DNA from: an uncultured Clostridium sp.
GTDB taxonomy: Bacteria; Bacillota; Clostridia; Clostridiales; Clostridiaceae
Length of the DNA: 64,000 nucleotides
Assembly (NCBI GenBank): GCA_900547475.1
Contig: URGW01000012.1
Span: 15,841-79,840 of the forward strand
Reading direction: 5' to 3'
Below the pieces are notes generated by a model, which worked only from the letters and a program-made list of their open reading frames with translations, made no database searches and was not told the origin of the DNA. Within the stretch, counting starts at the first letter, position 1; every line of letters begins with the position of its first letter. The translations under genes and the position numbers were made by a program. Below, piece by piece: positions 16,131 through 25,815 of this stretch.

Positions 16131-17762
16131 TTAGTAGTTTATTTTTAATTTATAATTAGCTTTAAATTCCTTTATAATATTATCAAATATTTCTCTTAAT
16201 GTTTGTCCGATTTTTAAATAGGCTTCATCATTTAAATTAGCAAGAGAAACTCTAAGTCCCCATCTAGATGAAGCAAAACCATCACCGTTTAAAAGAACAG
16301 TAGAATAGTTTTTAGCTAAGTTATAAAGTATATCAAAAGGAGTATAAATTTTTTCTATATACTTACTTGATTCAATTCCATATTCAACTCTAGCCCAATC
16401 TAAAATATTTATTTCAGTATAGTATGAAGCGTAGTGTGGATCATTAAAGATTTTAACATTTAGACCTTGGCATAATAGTTCTTTACGCTTTTGGCAAATT
16501 GATTTAGTCAAATTTTTATAATTATCATTAGAATCAATTAATGCGAAAGCACAGAAGAATGCCATTTGAACTTGTTGAGGTGTTGAAAGTCCAGCTGTAT
16601 GATTTAAAGCAACTTGTCTACTATCTGCAACAATTCTATCTATAAATGATATTTTTTCAGGATTACAAGATAAATGAGAGTATCTTGTATTTAAACTAAT
16701 TTTATGCATTTCTGATATTTCTGAAATTAATTTATTATATATATTATCTTTATTTAATATTATAGTTCCAAGTCTCCATCCAGTTACACCGAAATACTTT
16801 GAAAGGGAATAAACTCCAATAGTATTATAAGGTAAATCACTAAGAACAGATCTAAAGTTATTGACAAATGTACAATAAACATCATCAGTAATAACCATTA
16901 AATTTGAATTATAGTTATTTACTATATTTTTTAAGGTTTCTCTGCATTTATCATTTAATGCTATTGAAGCTGGATTATTTGGATTTACTATAAATACAGC
17001 TTTTATACTTGTATCCTTTAATTTATTTAAGTCATCTTCAGAGTATTGATATGTAGGTATTCCGTTTTCATCAACTTCATTTGCATGAATATTAATTACA
17101 TTAAAATTATAATGAGGTAAGTGAGGGATTTCTAAATATGGAGTAAAGATTGGAGTCATAAGTGCAACTTTATCTCCTTTATTTAGTAGATGATTTTTTT
17201 CTAAAGAGTCAAAAATATAGCACATTGCAGCTGTTCCACCTTCAACTCCAAAAACATCAAAATCACTTTCAGATTGTGTATTTCCACATAATTCTTTTAA
17301 TAAATATCTATTAACTATTTTTTCTATATGTACAAGCATTCTATCAGGAACAGGATAATTATCTCCTATTATTCCATCAGCTAACTCAAAAATCCATTCA
17401 TCTTCATCAAATTCAAGTTCATTTATACCATATTTATAAATTTCTCTTATTAAATTTATTCCAGGTAAAGAAGGATTAGCATTAATATACTCTAGCAATC
17501 TTTTTGATATTCCATCTTTTTGAACCATTCCAGCTAAATCATCAATATTTAATGATCTTTGTGTTTCTAATATAGCAAATTGGCCAAATGTAAAGAAAGC
17601 TTGTCTAGGAGTTGCTGCAGTCCAGTTTGGATTACCTCTACCAGCATCTAAGATATTATCATTATTTATTGCAGCTAATTGCAATAATTTATCTTTAAAT
17701 TCAAAAGGACTTACTTTACCATAAATTTTTTGTAGGTTTTCTTTAGTTAATTCTGTATTCAA
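16131..17762 (-). CDS. aspD: Aspartate 4-decarboxylase (bifunctional aspartate aminotransferase)
   Basis: A PLP fold-type I enzyme of 543 residues that converts L-aspartate to L-alanine and CO2. The sequence shows the long AspD N-terminal extension (GRGNPNWTAATPRQAFF), the NPNNPAS motif, and the PLP lysine in YSLSKYFGVTGWR near residue 320. A TTG at 17762 gives the right family length and follows AGGGAG by ten bases; the open frame to 17897 adds residues with no family resemblance. In other bacteria aspD is next to an aspartate:alanine antiporter gene, but none is present here, so a proton-motive cycle cannot be assumed. Confidence 0.88.
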   Translation of the reverse strand: MNTELTKENLQKIYGKVSPFEFKDKLLQLAAINNDNILDAGRGNPNWTAATPRQAFFTFGQFAILETQRSLNIDDLAGMVQKDGISKRLLEYINANPSLPGINLIREIYKYGINELEFDEDEWIFELADGIIGDNYPVPDRMLVHIEKIVNRYLLKELCGNTQSESDFDVFGVEGGTAAMCYIFDSLEKNHLLNKGDKVALMTPIFTPYLEIPHLPHYNFNVINIHANEVDENGIPTYQYSEDDLNKLKDTSIKAVFIVNPNNPASIALNDKCRETLKNIVNNYNSNLMVITDDVYCTFVNNFRSVLSDLPYNTIGVYSLSKYFGVTGWRLGTIILNKDNIYNKLISEISEMHKISLNTRYSHLSCNPEKISFIDRIVADSRQVALNHTAGLSTPQQVQMAFFCAFALIDSNDNYKNLTKSICQKRKELLCQGLNVKIFNDPHYASYYTEINILDWARVEYGIESSKYIEKIYTPFDILYNLAKNYSTVLLNGDGFASSRWGLRVSLANLNDEAYLKIGQTLREIFDNIIKEFKANYKLKINY

Positions 17763-17965
17763 TATTGAATGTCTCCCTTCAGAGTGTAAAAACACTGAAA
17801 TATTTCTTGCATTTATTAATTTTATAATAGAATTACTAAAATTAAAATAGAAAATATTACTTTTAATAATATGACAAAATATAGATAATAAACTCAATGT
17901 TATATATAAGAGTGTTAAAAATATAGATATAAAATAATTAAAATGTTAAGAGTGGGTGGGGTATA

Positions 17966-18010
17966 TTGAAAAAATAAAAATGGTGCAGATATATAATCTA
18001 CACCATTTTT
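17966..18010 (-). terminator. Terminator of the methionine aminopeptidase gene
   Basis: A 15-bp stem with one G-U pair (17976-17990, 17996-18010) lies just after the stop codon. On the minus strand it ends in a T-rich run. Confidence 0.85.
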
Positions 18011-18015
18011 ATTTA

Positions 18016-18885
18016 TTAATGAGTCAGGATTTCAACACCAGTTTCAGTTACTAAAACTGTATATTCCCATTGAGAGGAAGGATAACCATCTTCAGTTAAA
18101 ACTGTCCAACCATCAGATTCATCAATAAATATATCAGGAGAACCCATATTTATCATAGGTTCAATAGTAAATATCATACCGGGAACTAACAACATTCCAG
18201 TACCTTTTTTACCAACATGAGAAACAAAAGGAGTTTCGTGGAATTCAAGTCCTACTCCATGTCCTCCAAATTCTCGAACAACAGAGTAGCCGTTAGCTTC
18301 AGCATGTTTTTGTACAGCTTCTGCTATATCTCCTAAGTGCCCCCATGGTTTAGCAGCTTCTAATCCTTTATCTAAACACTCTTTTGAAACTCTTACTAAC
18401 TTTTCTAAGTCAGGATGTACATTTCCAATTTTAAACATTCTAGATGCATCTGAAAAATATCCATTATATATAGTAGAAACATCTACATTAATTATATCTC
18501 CTTCTTCTAATATTACATCTTCACTAGGAATACCATGGCATACTTCATCATTTAAAGAAGTGCAAACGCTTTTAGGATATCCTTGGAAGTTAAGTGGAGC
18601 TGGAATTGCACCTTGTGATACTGTAAAATCATGAACTATAGTATTTATTTCTTCAGTTGACATACCAGCTTTAATATTTTTGCTAACTAAGTCTAAAACT
18701 GCAGTATTAATAGCACAACTTTCTTTTATTTTTTCAATTTGCTTAGGTGTTTTAATTATACTTCTAGGTGGTACTATATGACCTTTAAGTTTATAAGAGT
18801 TTATTTTTTCATCAAATTGCAAATGACAATTTTTGTATTTTTTATTACTACCACACCAACAGTGGTCATTTCTATTAAGATTCAT
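18016..18885 (-). CDS. map: Type I methionine aminopeptidase with N-terminal SEC-C zinc motif
   Basis: A 289-residue enzyme that removes the initiator methionine from new proteins. The N-terminus carries a SEC-C type zinc motif (C9, C11, C20, H21). The pita-bread domain shows the metal ligands: two Asp in NVDVSTIYNGYFSDAS, His in GGHGVGLEFHETP, Glu in FTIEPMI and Glu in QWEYTVLV. The ATG at 18885 has AAGGAGA seven bases upstream; the longer frame to 18921 is not needed. Clostridia often have a second, shorter map in the ribosomal-protein operon, so this is probably the SEC-C paralogue. Confidence 0.92.
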   Translation of the reverse strand: MNLNRNDHCWCGSNKKYKNCHLQFDEKINSYKLKGHIVPPRSIIKTPKQIEKIKESCAINTAVLDLVSKNIKAGMSTEEINTIVHDFTVSQGAIPAPLNFQGYPKSVCTSLNDEVCHGIPSEDVILEEGDIINVDVSTIYNGYFSDASRMFKIGNVHPDLEKLVRVSKECLDKGLEAAKPWGHLGDIAEAVQKHAEANGYSVVREFGGHGVGLEFHETPFVSHVGKKGTGMLLVPGMIFTIEPMINMGSPDIFIDESDGWTVLTEDGYPSSQWEYTVLVTETGVEILTH

Positions 18886-19043
18886 GTTCCTATCTCCTTG
18901 TATCTGTTTGTATACTTTCATTATAGTACTTTATTAATAAAAATGAAAACTAATTGTTTTATTAGATAAAAAGTAAAATAATATTTTATATTAACAACTT
19001 TATATTTTATAATATAATAAAAAGAATTGGAAAGGAAAAATTT

Positions 19044-19829
19044 ATGAATAATTATAAGGGAAAGAGAAAAAAGAGTATATATATTTTTTTCGAAATTATA
19101 GGTATATTATTAATTTTGTATTATTTAATGTTAAAGATGATGTTTGGATTTGTAGCTTTTTCTAGTGTTTTTTGTATGTTAGGAATAGTTTTGCTTGTTT
19201 ATGGTTATGTTGAATTAAAGTTTAATATAGATATTTGGGGGCATATTCCTAAGGTTTATAGAATAATAATCACAACTTTATTTACTATAGGCTTAGTAAT
19301 ATTTATAGGAATTGAGAGTATTATAATTTATAATGGACATCATCATGATACGCAGAAACCAGATTATTTAGTGGTTTTAGGAGCTGGTTTAAGGGGACGT
19401 AGTATAAGTGCATCCCTATTATATAGATTAGAAACTGCATTAGATTTTCATGACATGTATCCAGATTTAAAAATAGTGGTATCTGGAGGTCAAGGTGAAG
19501 GTGAAGATATGACTGAAGCTTTAGCTATGAGAAATTTCTTAGTGGATAATGGTGTTAATCCAAACCTGATTATAATGGAAGATAAGTCAACAAATACTTA
19601 TGAGAATTTTTTATATACTAAAAATGTTTTAGAAGAAGAGACGGTAAAAGAAGATTTTACAATAACTATAATATCTAATAATTTTCATATGTATAGAGCT
19701 AAGTTTTTAGCGAAAGAGGTTGGATTTAATACTTATGGTTATCCAGCACCATCACATAAGGCTTCAGCATTAGTATTTTATGTACGAGAGTTTTTTGGAG
19801 TAATAAAGGCATATATATTTAGGCAATAA
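19044..19829 (+). CDS. YdcF/ElyC-family (DUF218) membrane protein
   Basis: A 261-residue protein with three or four N-terminal membrane segments and a C-terminal DUF218 domain. Motifs are YLVVLGAGLRG, VVSGGQGEGEDMTEA, the ED-x-STNTYEN signature and SNNFHMYRA. Relatives are linked to envelope polysaccharide or lipid-carrier metabolism, with no defined reaction. It is a single gene ending at a strong terminator. Confidence 0.85.
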   Translation: MNNYKGKRKKSIYIFFEIIGILLILYYLMLKMMFGFVAFSSVFCMLGIVLLVYGYVELKFNIDIWGHIPKVYRIIITTLFTIGLVIFIGIESIIIYNGHHHDTQKPDYLVVLGAGLRGRSISASLLYRLETALDFHDMYPDLKIVVSGGQGEGEDMTEALAMRNFLVDNGVNPNLIIMEDKSTNTYENFLYTKNVLEEETVKEDFTITIISNNFHMYRAKFLAKEVGFNTYGYPAPSHKASALVFYVREFFGVIKAYIFRQ

Positions 19830-19838
19830 TCATTATAG

Positions 19839-19868
19839 TAGAGGCGTAAAAAATACGTCTCTATTTTT
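19839..19868 (+). terminator. Terminator after the YdcF-like gene
   Basis: A 10-bp stem (19839-19848, 19854-19863) containing one G-U pair is followed by five T. Confidence 0.8.
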
Positions 19869-19960
19869 AAATAAAGAAATAGATATCATGAATTTTATAA
19901 AATATAGTTTCATATAATATTTAAAAAGTATAAAAAGATGTATGGAGGATTTGATTTTTT

Positions 19961-20290
19961 ATGGGAGTATGGGGATTAGATATTTATGATGATGATTTAG
20001 CTGTTGATATAAGAGATGAGTTTCAAGATTATTTAGACCAGGGAATGGATGAAAATGATGCAATGAATGAAGTGATTTTTAATAATGATAATTTGCTTGA
20101 AGAGGATGAAGAGTGCGGAACTTTTATATTAACTATAGGTTTATTGGCTAAAGAAAATGAAATTAGCAATAGTAAGATAAATAAATTATTGAGTGATTTA
20201 AGGGAAAATAAAAACTATTGGAATTATTTAAAAGAAGATTCTACTGAGTTATATGAAGTTAGGATGGATTTACTTAGAGAGTTAATTTAA
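19961..20290 (+). CDS. DUF4259-like protein
   Basis: A 109-residue acidic protein beginning MGVWGLDIYDDDLAVD, the recognisable opening of DUF4259 proteins (usually MGAWG-x-IFDDD). The family's function is unknown. GGAGG lies about 12 bases upstream of the ATG. Confidence 0.7.
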   Translation: MGVWGLDIYDDDLAVDIRDEFQDYLDQGMDENDAMNEVIFNNDNLLEEDEECGTFILTIGLLAKENEISNSKINKLLSDLRENKNYWNYLKEDSTELYEVRMDLLRELI

Positions 20291-20397
20291 AACAATACAA
20301 TTTTGTAAAGGTTATCAAAGTGACCAAAGGTATTTTAAAATATAAAATGGATAAAATAATTATATAAAATTATTTATAGGCATTGGAGGTTTTAATT

Positions 20398-20589
20398 ATG
20401 GCTTTTGAAAAACTTGAGAAAAAAGTAAATCAAATCAGTAAAAAGATTAAACAAGGAAGACTTTCACAAGAAATAGGCGATGAAATTAGCAATGTGATTA
20501 ATGAAATTGAAGATCTTGGAGGAGAAGCAAAAGAGAAGTTTAAAGATGCTTTAGAAAATATGAGGAATACATTAAAGAAGATGAAATAG
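20398..20589 (+). CDS. Small helical protein of unknown function
   Basis: A 63-residue, highly charged and wholly alpha-helical-looking protein without cysteines or membrane segments. GGAGG lies nine bases upstream of this ATG; the upstream TTG at 20383 is part of the site. I do not recognise a family. Confidence 0.6.
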   Translation: MAFEKLEKKVNQISKKIKQGRLSQEIGDEISNVINEIEDLGGEAKEKFKDALENMRNTLKKMK

Positions 20590-20597
20590 AAAAATAA

Positions 20598-20639
20598 AAA
20601 GTATAAGGAAATTTTAGTATGATTTCTTTATACTTTTTT
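20598..20639 (+). terminator. Terminator after the small helical protein gene
   Basis: A 15-bp stem with one G-U pair (20598-20612, 20622-20636) ends in a run of T. Confidence 0.8.
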
Positions 20640-20762
20640 CTTGTATAGACTTATTAATAAGATCAATGTTTTGATATATTTATATAAGAAATATTAACAA
20701 TATATAAGGGTTATGGTACTATAGAGATATATTTGGAGAATAATTCTTTAGGAGAGGTTAAG

Positions 20763-21209
20763 ATGAAAATAAGAAGAGCAACATTAGGTGATGTAAGTAT
20801 TATAGCTAAATATAATTATAATCTTGCATTTGAAACGGAAGATAAAAGTCTTGATATGAGTATTTTAACTAATGGTGTGAAAAGGTTAATTGAAGATGAA
20901 AGTAAGGGTGTTTATCATGTTTGTGAGATAGATGGTAAGGTTGTTGGACAAATCATGTATACTTATGAGTGGAGTGATTGGAGAAATGGAACTTTTTTAT
21001 GGGTGCAAAGTGTTTATGTAAATAAAGAAAATAGAGGAATGGGAGTATTTAAAGCATTATATACTTATATAAAGAATATGTGTGATAAAGATGAAAATAT
21101 ATGTGGAATAAGATTATATGTTGAGAGAGAAAATTATTTAGCGCAAAATACATATTCCAATTTAGGAATGAATGAATGCAATTATTATATGTACGAGTAT
21201 GAAAAATAA
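20763..21209 (+). CDS. GNAT-family N-acetyltransferase
   Basis: A 148-residue acyl-CoA transferase with the order of GNAT motifs intact: VQSVYVNKENRGMGVFKAL holds the acetyl-CoA loop, and the YSNLGM block follows near the C-terminus. The substrate is unknown. AGGAGAGG precedes the ATG at 20763 by five bases; the TTG start at 20733 is rejected. Confidence 0.85.
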   Translation: MKIRRATLGDVSIIAKYNYNLAFETEDKSLDMSILTNGVKRLIEDESKGVYHVCEIDGKVVGQIMYTYEWSDWRNGTFLWVQSVYVNKENRGMGVFKALYTYIKNMCDKDENICGIRLYVERENYLAQNTYSNLGMNECNYYMYEYEK

Positions 21210-21259
21210 TATTAACAAATATCAACATATTTTCATAATAAAATATAGGAGGTGATTCT

Positions 21260-21868
21260 GTGGATACAGCAGAATTAAAAGGGAGAGCAAAGGAACAGTT
21301 AAGAGGTAATTGGGCAGTAGCAATAGGTACGGTGTTGGTTTCTAATATAATATTACAAGTAGAGATGGGATATAAGGTCGCTTCTAAGCTAGGTATGGAT
21401 GGAGTATCATACTCTTTAGATTTAATTACTTTATTATTAGGTGGAGTTATATCAGTTGGATTGTGTAGGTTTTTATTGGATATGGCAACTAAGAGGCGAG
21501 AACCTAGATTTAATACATTATTTTCAAGCTTTAATATTTACTTGAAAACATTGGGATTAAATATTTTAATAACGCTAGCTGTTTTAGCAGGAAGTTTATT
21601 ATTTATAGTACCTGGTATAATAGTATCACTTATGTTTTCACAAGCATTTTATATATTGTCAGAGGATCCAAGTAAATCAATAACACAGTGTATAAATGAA
21701 AGTGTTAAATTAATGAATGGACATAAGTGGGATTTATTTTATTTAAATTTAACATTTATAGGATGGTGGTTAGTTTCTATATTAACTCTTGGTATAGCAG
21801 CTCTTTGGGTAGCGCCATATCAAAAATTAACAGAAGCAAATTTTTATTTAGATTTAAATAGTAATTAG
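21260..21868 (+). CDS. DUF975 family membrane protein
   Basis: A 202-residue protein with four membrane segments; the opening DTAELKGRAKEQLRGNWAVAIGT is typical of DUF975. Its function is unknown. The GTG start is fixed by a perfect AGGAGGTGAT site. Confidence 0.8.
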   Translation: MDTAELKGRAKEQLRGNWAVAIGTVLVSNIILQVEMGYKVASKLGMDGVSYSLDLITLLLGGVISVGLCRFLLDMATKRREPRFNTLFSSFNIYLKTLGLNILITLAVLAGSLLFIVPGIIVSLMFSQAFYILSEDPSKSITQCINESVKLMNGHKWDLFYLNLTFIGWWLVSILTLGIAALWVAPYQKLTEANFYLDLNSN

Positions 21869-21871
21869 GAT

Positions 21872-21913
21872 ATAAAGGTTGAAAATTATAGTAATATAGT
21901 TTTCAACCTTTAT
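21872..21913 (+). terminator. Hairpin after the DUF975 gene
   Basis: A perfect 14-bp stem (21872-21885, 21900-21913) directly follows the stop codon. The T run after it is poor, so termination may be partial. Confidence 0.55.
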
Positions 21914-22044
21914 GTTTATAATGACTAATTCTAAGGGTATTTTGTATATAATATTTAATGTATAAATAGAAATTTAAACTTAGTATAATTTAAAATTAAT
22001 AGAGATAATAAGAGTTTTTAGTATACTAAAAAGGGTGTGAATAT

Positions 22045-22731
22045 ATGGCAAATTGTAGAGAAGCTTGTGATAATAGAATTTATTTACTAACTAGTAAGGT
22101 TATGTATTTATTTATAACGAATATATGGTTTTTACTAACTATTTCACCATTTATAATTTATTTTTTTATTGCAGGTGAAAATTTATCTATTCCTATTTTA
22201 ACATTTGTAGGAATATTAGTAGGGCCAGCATTATCCACTATGTTTTCTGTTACAGGAAGATTAATTAAGGATAAGCAAGAAGGGGCTACTAGGGATTATT
22301 TTCATTTTTATAAAATGAATTTTGCACAAGGGATATTTATAGCTGCAATAATAAATATAGTTTTAATGATTTCTTATATAGATATTGGATACTTTTTTTC
22401 AATTAATATGAAAACAATTTCTTATATATTTATAGTTTTAGCCATATTTATGGGGGCAATAAGCTTATATATATATCCTATATTAGCAAGAATAAATGCT
22501 AAAACAATAGACTTATTTATAATATCTATTAAGTTAGTTTTTAAGAAATTTTATATAACACTAACTAATATTTCTTTAATAATTATAGGAATAGCAATTG
22601 TTAATTTTACAAGTATATCATTAATAGCTACTTTGTTTGGAGCTAGTGCTGTTTGCTATTTAATTTTAAGAATGGAAGAGAAGATTTTAAGGGATGTAGA
22701 AGTAGCTTTAAAAGAGAAATACTCAAATTAA
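22045..22731 (+). CDS. DUF624 (YesL-like) membrane protein
   Basis: A 228-residue protein with five or six membrane segments. The GPALSTMFSVTGRL and TRDYFHFYKMNF blocks are the hallmark of DUF624. YesL-type proteins are often encoded near sugar ABC transporters and YesMN regulators, both present downstream, but this gene is separated from them by a terminator and the divergent GH3 gene. Confidence 0.8.
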   Translation: MANCREACDNRIYLLTSKVMYLFITNIWFLLTISPFIIYFFIAGENLSIPILTFVGILVGPALSTMFSVTGRLIKDKQEGATRDYFHFYKMNFAQGIFIAAIINIVLMISYIDIGYFFSINMKTISYIFIVLAIFMGAISLYIYPILARINAKTIDLFIISIKLVFKKFYITLTNISLIIIGIAIVNFTSISLIATLFGASAVCYLILRMEEKILRDVEVALKEKYSN

Positions 22732-22735
22732 TAAA

Positions 22736-22785
22736 AAAGATATAGGTTAAGGAATTTATTAAATGTTTTCTTAACCTATATCTTT
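22736..22785. terminator. Bidirectional terminator between convergent genes
   Basis: A perfect 16-bp inverted repeat (22736-22751, 22770-22785) with A and T runs on its two sides separates the DUF624 gene from the GH3 gene. Confidence 0.85.
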
Positions 22786-22812
22786 AATTTTTATGATATT
22801 TTAATTATAAGT

Positions 22813-25566
22813 TTAGATAAACTTTAATGAGTTAATTAAACAATCTCCATTAATCAATAAATATAAATCATTTATAGAATTTAGAGATTTTAATTTGCAA
22901 ATATAGGTATCCCAATTATCTTTAATTTTTTCAGTTGTAATTTCTAAATTACCTAAAATGTCTCCGTTAATACTGTCAATTCGTATTTCTATATTAGATA
23001 TAGATTTAAAAATAGCTTCTATAGATAAGTTAGAATAGTTCTTGAAATCAACATCAGAAAACTTTAGCCAAGATATAGTATTTTTAGATGTTGTTATACA
23101 GGTTCCACCTAAACTACATTCATCTAAAATAATATTACTACAACTATCATAATCTTCAGCTTTAGTTAAATATGATAAGTTTCTAGGTTTTAAGGTTTCA
23201 CCTATAATATTTATATCTTTTTTTAATTTAATATTTTTTGAAGAACTACCTATTAAGATTGAACATGTGCCACTTTCTAAAATAAAGTTGTTACTTGAAA
23301 CATCAAAATATTCTAAATCACTACTATTTAATTTAAAAGTAACCCATTTACATTCATTTTTATCTAAATGTATTCTTTTAAAATTTACTAGTTGTTTAAT
23401 TGGGCGTTTGGCTCTACTTGAAGTTAATGAAACATAAAGTTGAACAACTTCATCACCTTCATAAGGACCTATATTTTCAAGTAAAAAATCAATTTTAATT
23501 TCTTTATTATTACTAATTTTATTAGAACTAATTACTAAATTACTATATTTAAAATTTGTATAACTTAATCCATATCCAAATTCATAAAGAGGTTCACCTT
23601 TATAATACATATATGTTGAATTACTATTTATAATATCGTAATTCATAATAGAGGGTAGATCATTTATTGATTTATACCATGTCATAGGTAATCTTCCAGC
23701 TGGGTTATAATTTCCAAATAAACATTGAGCTATTGCATTTCCAAGTTCTTGACAACCATGAGTACAATGAAGAATTGCAGGAACATTATCATTACACCAA
23801 TTTATTGAAAAGGGATAACTACTAATCATCACTACAATTGTGTTTGGATTTACGGAATATACACTTTTTATTAACTCCTCTTGAGATGGAGGTAAAATTA
23901 AATCAGTTCTATCTATTTCTTCTTTAGCATTAATTAATGGGTGATTTCCAACAACAACTATAGCTACATCACTATTAGCAGCAAGATTTATACATTCTTT
24001 TATACCATCTTCAATAATTTCTTTATTTAATATAATATCATTATTTTCATTAATATTTTTATTTAGTAATCCATTATTAAAGGAAATTTTTCCGTTATCC
24101 CAAGTTCTTAAAGTAAAGTTGTTATCAGATATATCATTACATTTGAAAACTTCTTTTACAAACCATCCCCATATTTCATCTGCAGAAGAGGAGATTTTAT
24201 TATCATCTTCTTCAAGAGTTAAATATTTATTGCTATAAGTATCTTTTAAAGTAATACTACCAAATCCCCAATTGCACATTTCAAAATTATTGTTAAATAA
24301 GGGTTCATTATCAATAGATAATTTAACAATATCATTTCCATTGTGAAATTTAATATCTTTATTAATTAATTTATTTTTTACTCCATCTAATAGTGTTACT
24401 TTATAAGGTGGTGTTCCACAGTACCAATCTTTATATATTTCATTAGCTAATGGACCTAGAATGGCAATACTATTAATTTTATCTTCTTTAAGTGGAAGAA
24501 TATCATTTTTATTTTTTAGAAGTACAATTGATTCCAAACAAGCCTTTAAGGAAAGTTCACTATGAGATTTAGAGCAAAGTTTTTCAGGGGATATATTTGC
24601 ATATGGATTTAAAGAATCATCATCAAATTCTCCTAGCCTAAATCTAATTTTTAATATATTTGATATCGCCTTATTAATATCATTTTCAGTTATAAGATTT
24701 CTAGCTAATGCATCTTTAGCTGCATTTATTACTAATTCAGCATCATCTGTAAAGCAGTCAATCCCAGCTTTTAATGCACTAGCTATAGTTTCAGCATGAG
24801 TTTTATAATATTTATGATAGTCAACAGTTTGAGAGAAGTCACCACCATCACAAACTACAAATCCATCACATCCCCAAGTATCTTTAACAATATCTTGAAC
24901 TTCTTTATTTAATATACAAGGTGTTCCATTGATAGAATTATATGCTGTCATCATTGACTTAGCTTTTCCTTCTACAAATGCAGGTTTAAAAGCCTTTAAG
25001 TAGTATTCATTTTTATTTCTTTTATCAATACTAGAAGAACAATAAATTCTACCTTCTTCATTATTATTTCCATAAAAGTGTTTTGGAGTAGGGACTAATT
25101 TAAGATAGAAATCATCATAGCCTTGCATACCTTTGATTAAACTAGAAGAGAGTTTACCAGTTAAAACAGGATCTTCTCCATAAGCTTCTTCAGTTCTTCC
25201 CCAACGAGGATCACGTTCCATATCTATAGTTGGAGCCCATAAGGTTAAGCCATGCCTTCTATTACATTTATCATAATAAATTCTGGCTTCATCACCTATT
25301 ACTGAACCTATTTTTTCTAATAGTTTTTCATCAAAGGTAGAAGCTAGCCCAAGGGGTTGTGGAAATACAGTTGATGGACCTGTATTAGAAACAACACCAT
25401 GTGCAGCTTCTCCACCAACACTATATTCATTAATATTTAATCTTTTAATTGCAGCTTGTCTAGTTGGTAAGAGTGAAATTTTTTCATCTAAAGTTAATAA
25501 AGCAATTAGAGAATTTACTCTTACCCCTAATGATAATGTAGAGTTCTTATATATATATTGTGTCAT
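22813..25566 (-). CDS. Large GH3 beta-glycosidase with inserted and C-terminal accessory domains
   Basis: A 917-residue cytoplasmic GH3 enzyme. The N-terminal barrel shows RDPRWGRTEEAYGEDP, the KH pair (TPKHFYG) and the nucleophile Asp of VVCDGGDF near residue 240. Between the two parts of the second GH3 domain sits an insertion of roughly 100 residues (NWGFGSITLKD onward), resembling a fascin/trefoil-like fold. A C-terminal module of about 125 residues looks like a CBM6/CBM36-type binding domain. The overall pattern is nearer to GH3 beta-xylosidases than to beta-glucosidases, but specificity is uncertain. It is transcribed divergently from the importer operon, with AGGAGG eight bases before the ATG. 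Confidence 0.87.
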   Translation of the reverse strand: MTQYIYKNSTLSLGVRVNSLIALLTLDEKISLLPTRQAAIKRLNINEYSVGGEAAHGVVSNTGPSTVFPQPLGLASTFDEKLLEKIGSVIGDEARIYYDKCNRRHGLTLWAPTIDMERDPRWGRTEEAYGEDPVLTGKLSSSLIKGMQGYDDFYLKLVPTPKHFYGNNNEEGRIYCSSSIDKRNKNEYYLKAFKPAFVEGKAKSMMTAYNSINGTPCILNKEVQDIVKDTWGCDGFVVCDGGDFSQTVDYHKYYKTHAETIASALKAGIDCFTDDAELVINAAKDALARNLITENDINKAISNILKIRFRLGEFDDDSLNPYANISPEKLCSKSHSELSLKACLESIVLLKNKNDILPLKEDKINSIAILGPLANEIYKDWYCGTPPYKVTLLDGVKNKLINKDIKFHNGNDIVKLSIDNEPLFNNNFEMCNWGFGSITLKDTYSNKYLTLEEDDNKISSSADEIWGWFVKEVFKCNDISDNNFTLRTWDNGKISFNNGLLNKNINENNDIILNKEIIEDGIKECINLAANSDVAIVVVGNHPLINAKEEIDRTDLILPPSQEELIKSVYSVNPNTIVVMISSYPFSINWCNDNVPAILHCTHGCQELGNAIAQCLFGNYNPAGRLPMTWYKSINDLPSIMNYDIINSNSTYMYYKGEPLYEFGYGLSYTNFKYSNLVISSNKISNNKEIKIDFLLENIGPYEGDEVVQLYVSLTSSRAKRPIKQLVNFKRIHLDKNECKWVTFKLNSSDLEYFDVSSNNFILESGTCSILIGSSSKNIKLKKDINIIGETLKPRNLSYLTKAEDYDSCSNIILDECSLGGTCITTSKNTISWLKFSDVDFKNYSNLSIEAIFKSISNIEIRIDSINGDILGNLEITTEKIKDNWDTYICKLKSLNSINDLYLLINGDCLINSLKFI

Positions 25567-25815
25567 TAAATAAACCTCCTATTAATGTAGTCTAAATAAA
25601 TGTTAATATAAATGGTTTAAAAGCAATACCATAATTTGTTAACAGGTTTATCATAAAAAATTTGATGTAAATGTAATATATTAAATTTTAAATGTATTTT
25701 CTGATAGAATACTCTAATTTTTATATGAAAACATATACATTTTTATAGGTATCTAGAAAATGGTAGAGAGACTAAAATAATAGTATCAACAGAACTTAAG
25801 GGAATGGAGGAATAA

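Noticed and set aside
25726..25739. CcpA (cre) site before the importer operon
   Set aside because: TGAAAACATATACA has the outer pattern but lacks the central CG of cre, and in such AT-rich DNA it is likely to occur by chance.
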